From Lentisphaeria bacterium (lineage in GTDB: Bacteria > Verrucomicrobiota > Lentisphaeria > Oligosphaerales > Oligosphaeraceae), in the NCBI GenBank assembly GCA_016303095.1, contig JAEDMH010000137.1, positions 1-5,926 of the forward strand: a DNA stretch of 5,926 nucleotides, given 5' to 3'. The notes beneath the pieces were generated by a model. It saw nothing but the letters and a program-made list of their open reading frames with translations, ran no database searches and was not told the origin of the DNA. Position numbers and translations under genes: made by a program. This document shows positions 3,684 through 5,926 of the stretch, one piece after another; the stretch's first letter is position 1, and every line of letters starts with the position of its first letter.

Positions 3684-5678
3684 GTGACACTTTTCGCCGC
3701 ACTCCTCACCGTCCTCGCCACAGGATGCTGCGCCCTGGTGCTCTCTCTGCTCTTCACCAGGCTGGCCCTCTTCGCCCTCCCCCGCCTGGGATTCCTGGAC
3801 AAGCCGGATTTCCAGCGCCACATCCACACCGTGACCGTCCCCCGGGGCGGGGGCATCGGCTTCCTCCTGGCCTTCCTCCTCACCGTCACCGGCGCCTTCT
3901 TCCTCCTCCATCTCCTGGAGCGGGAGGGCGCCACGGCCACCTTCCTGGCCCATGTGGCCCCCCTGGCCATCCTCATCCCCCTGGGACTCCTGGACGACCG
4001 CTTCACCCTGAAGGCCCGCACGAAGTTCCTCTTCCAGATCCTGGCCGCCATCCTGGCCTGGTGCCTGGGCATCCGCCTGGAATCCCTCTTCCAGTGGAAT
4101 CTCCCCCCTTGGATCGGCGCCCCCCTCACCGTCCTCTGGATCGTGGGCCTGATCAACGCCTTCAACATGATCGACGGCATCGACGGACTGGCCGCCGGCG
4201 TGGGCATCATCTCCGCCACCTGCCTGGCCCTGGTGGCCTTCTGCCGACAGGATCTGGAGCTGGCCCTCTTCCTCATGGCCCTGGTGGGCAGCCTTCTGGG
4301 ATTCCTCCGCTACAACTGGCACCCCGCCAAAATCTTCATGGGGGACACCGGCTCCATGGTCATCGGCTATCTCCTGGCCGCCGCCGGACTCTCCATCACC
4401 GAACGGATCCTCTCCATCGCCTCCATCGGCATCCCCCTCCTGGCCTGCGGCATCCCCATCCTGGATATCTGCCTGGCCGTCTGGCGACGACTCTTCTTCA
4501 ACCCTAGACCTACCCCGGAACGCCCCCTGGCCTCCTCCGACACCTCCGCCACCATCGATCTGGAGGACAGCTTCCACGGCCTCCCCCTCCCCGACAACGA
4601 GTGGCTCCCCCCCAATTCCCCCACCCACACCACCTTCCTCCAACGGGCCGCCAGCATCCTCCAACGACTGGGCACCGCAGACCAGCGACATCTCCATCAC
4701 CGACTGCTCCGACATTTCCACAACAACTGGAAGAAGACCATCGGACAAATCTATCTCCTGGCCGCCTGCATGGGACTGGCCGCCGTGGCCTGCAGCATCC
4801 TCCCCGGACAAAATCTCCTCCTGGCCCTCATCTGCATCCTGGGCACCTTCTCCTTCATCCTCAACCGACTGGCCATGTCCATGCTCTGGAGCTCCCCCGA
4901 GTCCCTGAACCTGGACTTCCATACCGCCCGCACCGGCCTGATCCTGGCCTATTTCATCAATCCCATCGTGGATCTGGTCGGCCTCATCCTGGCCTATTAT
5001 CTGGCCTCCGACAAAGGCGTCCTCGCCCCCCAGGATCTCCTCCGCTTCCTCTTCATCATCGAAGGCACCCTCCTCCTCTCCCGAAACTACAGGACCTTCT
5101 GGAATTTCGCCGTCCTGGACGACTTCTCCCGCCTGGTCATCACCCTGATTCTGGGATTCACCTTGGCTCGCCTCAGCGAATACGTCTTCCCCATCCGACA
5201 CCATATCCCCAAGCTCCATACCTGCGCCGGCGGCATCGCCCTCAGTTTCATCCTAGCGGAACGCCTCTTCCTCCATTATTATAAGAACCGGAAGACCACC
5301 CCCACCAAAGCCTCCCCCCGCAAGCCCCTCCTCCGCACCCTCCTCTTCGGCATCACCCCCCATCTCCGACTCTATCGGGAAACGATCCAGACCCAAAATT
5401 CCCGCTCCCACCGGGAAATCCTCCTGGGACTCCTGGCCAAAGATCCCAAGTTCATCCACGGATATTGCTTCGGACTCAAAGTCCTGGGAACTCTCCACAA
5501 TCTGGAGAAGGTCTATCAGGACACCCCCTTCGACAAGCTGGTCCTCATAAAACCCCTCCATCCCCAGGACCGGGAACTGGTCCAAGCCTTCGCCGCCGCC
5601 CATCCTTCCGTCACCATCACCACCTTCCAAACCCAGGAAACCCCGCTCCCCCTGGAAAAGAAGAAGGAAGCCGGCTGA
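3684..5678 (+). CDS. WecA/MraY-family sugar-phosphate transferase fused to CapD-like N-terminal region
   Basis: A 664-residue membrane protein, nearly twice the usual 320-380. Residues 1-395 are a polyprenyl-phosphate HexNAc-1-phosphate transferase of the WecA/TagO type: PRGGGIGF (53-60), catalytic-site DD (104-105), NAFNMIDGIDGLA (158-170), FMGDTGS (218-224), PILD (258-261) and HLHHRLL (336-342). The enzyme moves a sugar phosphate from a UDP-sugar to undecaprenyl phosphate on the inner membrane, starting a lipid-linked glycan. About 50 extra residues (273-328, Pro/Ser/Thr/Asp-rich) separate PILD from the HxHH motif. Residues 415-535 form a second membrane block with SRNYRTFWNFAVLDDFSRL (466-484), like the membrane part of CapD/PglF-type dehydratases. 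Residues 550-648 resemble the CoA_binding_3 domain (HGYCFGLKVLGTLHNLE, 592-608), but the GxGxxG nucleotide motif is not evident and no catalytic dehydratase or transferase domain follows. GTG 3684 is the first usable start after the preceding stop. Transferase function is well supported; the role of the tail is unknown. Confidence 0.88.
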   Translation: MTLFAALLTVLATGCCALVLSLLFTRLALFALPRLGFLDKPDFQRHIHTVTVPRGGGIGFLLAFLLTVTGAFFLLHLLEREGATATFLAHVAPLAILIPLGLLDDRFTLKARTKFLFQILAAILAWCLGIRLESLFQWNLPPWIGAPLTVLWIVGLINAFNMIDGIDGLAAGVGIISATCLALVAFCRQDLELALFLMALVGSLLGFLRYNWHPAKIFMGDTGSMVIGYLLAAAGLSITERILSIASIGIPLLACGIPILDICLAVWRRLFFNPRPTPERPLASSDTSATIDLEDSFHGLPLPDNEWLPPNSPTHTTFLQRAASILQRLGTADQRHLHHRLLRHFHNNWKKTIGQIYLLAACMGLAAVACSILPGQNLLLALICILGTFSFILNRLAMSMLWSSPESLNLDFHTARTGLILAYFINPIVDLVGLILAYYLASDKGVLAPQDLLRFLFIIEGTLLLSRNYRTFWNFAVLDDFSRLVITLILGFTLARLSEYVFPIRHHIPKLHTCAGGIALSFILAERLFLHYYKNRKTTPTKASPRKPLLRTLLFGITPHLRLYRETIQTQNSRSHREILLGLLAKDPKFIHGYCFGLKVLGTLHNLEKVYQDTPFDKLVLIKPLHPQDRELVQAFAAAHPSVTITTFQTQETPLPLEKKKEAG

Positions 5679-5718
5679 CGCTCCCCCATCTCCCCTTACC
5701 CTCACCCTACCCCACGCC
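5679..5718 (+). other. C-rich, G-poor spacer before the cytidylyltransferase gene
   Basis: Forty bases between TGA and the next ATG contain only two G (5680, 5716), and no Shine-Dalgarno site or hairpin. This is the same style of unstructured, pyrimidine-rich start region seen before the WecA-like gene. It implies co-transcription and SD-independent initiation. Confidence 0.6.
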
Positions 5719-5926
5719 ATGCCCAAGGTCTTCGTCTCCGGATGCTATGACATGCTCCACTCCGGCCATGTGGCCTTCTTCCAGGAAGCCGCCACCCACG
5801 GAGATCTCTATGTGGGCATCGGCTCCGACGCCACCATCCTGCAGCTGAAGAACCGGAAGACCATCAACACGGAGCAGGAACGGCTCTTCATGGTCAAGGC
5901 CCTCCGCTGCGTGAAGGATGCCTGGA
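5719..5926 (+). CDS. Cytidylyltransferase-family (TagD/RfaE2-like) protein, 5' part only
   Basis: The first 69 residues are in the window and the gene runs off its right edge. The N-terminus has the nucleotidyltransferase HxGH signature in GCYDMLHSGH (residues 8-17; His14 and His17), then GDLYVGIGSD (28-37) and an ERLFMVKALRCVKD segment (64 being near its end), in the order seen in glycerol-3-phosphate cytidylyltransferase (TagD) and heptose-1-phosphate adenylyltransferase (RfaE C-terminal domain). These soluble enzymes join CTP or ATP to a phosphorylated alcohol or sugar to make an activated precursor for surface glycans. The KxRxxIN-type segment after the SD (45-50) is closer to RfaE2-like proteins, but substrate cannot be decided from this part; the diagnostic RTxGxSTT-type motif would lie beyond the window. 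It follows the WecA-like gene by 40 bases on the same strand, so it is probably in the same operon. Confidence 0.85.
   Translation, partial: MPKVFVSGCYDMLHSGHVAFFQEAATHGDLYVGIGSDATILQLKNRKTINTEQERLFMVKALRCVKDAW

Noticed and set aside
3368..4507. Plus-strand 379-codon Pro/His/Arg-rich ORF
   Set aside because: Out-of-frame shadow over the NusG-like and WecA-like genes; no domain is recognisable and composition is typical of a shifted frame in C-rich codons.
3093..5219. Minus-strand ORF of 708 codons, rich in Gly/Glu/Asp/Gln
   Set aside because: It spans two real genes on the other strand, has no family resemblance and is low in complexity. It arises because the sense genes use C/G third positions and rarely the codons that give antisense stops.
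5253..5726. Minus-strand 157-codon ORF
   Set aside because: Antisense shadow of the end of the WecA-like gene, Gly/Glu-rich, with no family resemblance.

Overview
The window looks like a chromosomal segment from a GC-rich bacterium, cut at the head of a surface-polysaccharide locus. The intact genes on the right (3066-5926) use C or G at most third codon positions and have no Shine-Dalgarno sequence. Their starts lie in C-rich, G-poor spacers. This style, together with the gene types (NusG paralogue heading a glycan locus, AAA_14-type ATPase, IS4-type transposase remnant), suggests a Verrucomicrobiota/Lentisphaerota-like or other PVC-group organism. That placement is inference; no RNA gene or universal marker is present.

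Left region (1-2312). A repeat block at 1-178 (GC-rich hairpins, a CACGG pair, four ATTTCTAG units) is followed by an AT-richer island with different codon use. The island holds a truncated AAA_14-type ATPase (339-677), an intact family-3 membrane acyltransferase with an in-frame G9 tract (682-1710), a nucleotidyltransferase-like gene broken by a TGA codon and a short 3' end (1707-2021), and an IS4-type transposase remnant (about 2100-2312) with an inverted duplication at its 5' end. This reads as decaying, probably imported, surface-modification cargo.

Middle region (2313-3065). A second repeat block (2346-2611) carries the same hairpin and CCGTG-pair families as the left block, so the island is bracketed by related repeats. 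After it comes a gene-free stretch of about 450 bases that I read as the leader of the right-hand operon. It holds a C-rich, G-poor tract, a 55-base GGCA tetranucleotide repeat, a good intrinsic terminator (2903-2953) and several stem-loops with competing partners just before the NusG-like start codon.

Right region (3066-5926). Three same-strand, closely spaced genes: a 197-residue specialised NusG paralogue, a 664-residue WecA/MraY-family sugar-phosphate transferase fused to a C-terminal membrane plus CoA_binding_3-like region, and the 5' part of a cytidylyltransferase-family gene running off the window. Known parallels (RfaH, Bacteroides UpxY) suggest that the NusG paralogue lets polymerase read through termination signals in the glycan operon. 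The transferase would load the first sugar phosphate on undecaprenyl phosphate, and the nucleotidyltransferase would make an activated precursor. The most interesting signal is in the leader: the GGCA copy number sets the reading frame of a short ORF that crosses the terminator, and the three frames stop before, inside or after it. This could be a phase-variable attenuator for the whole locus, but it is a hypothesis.
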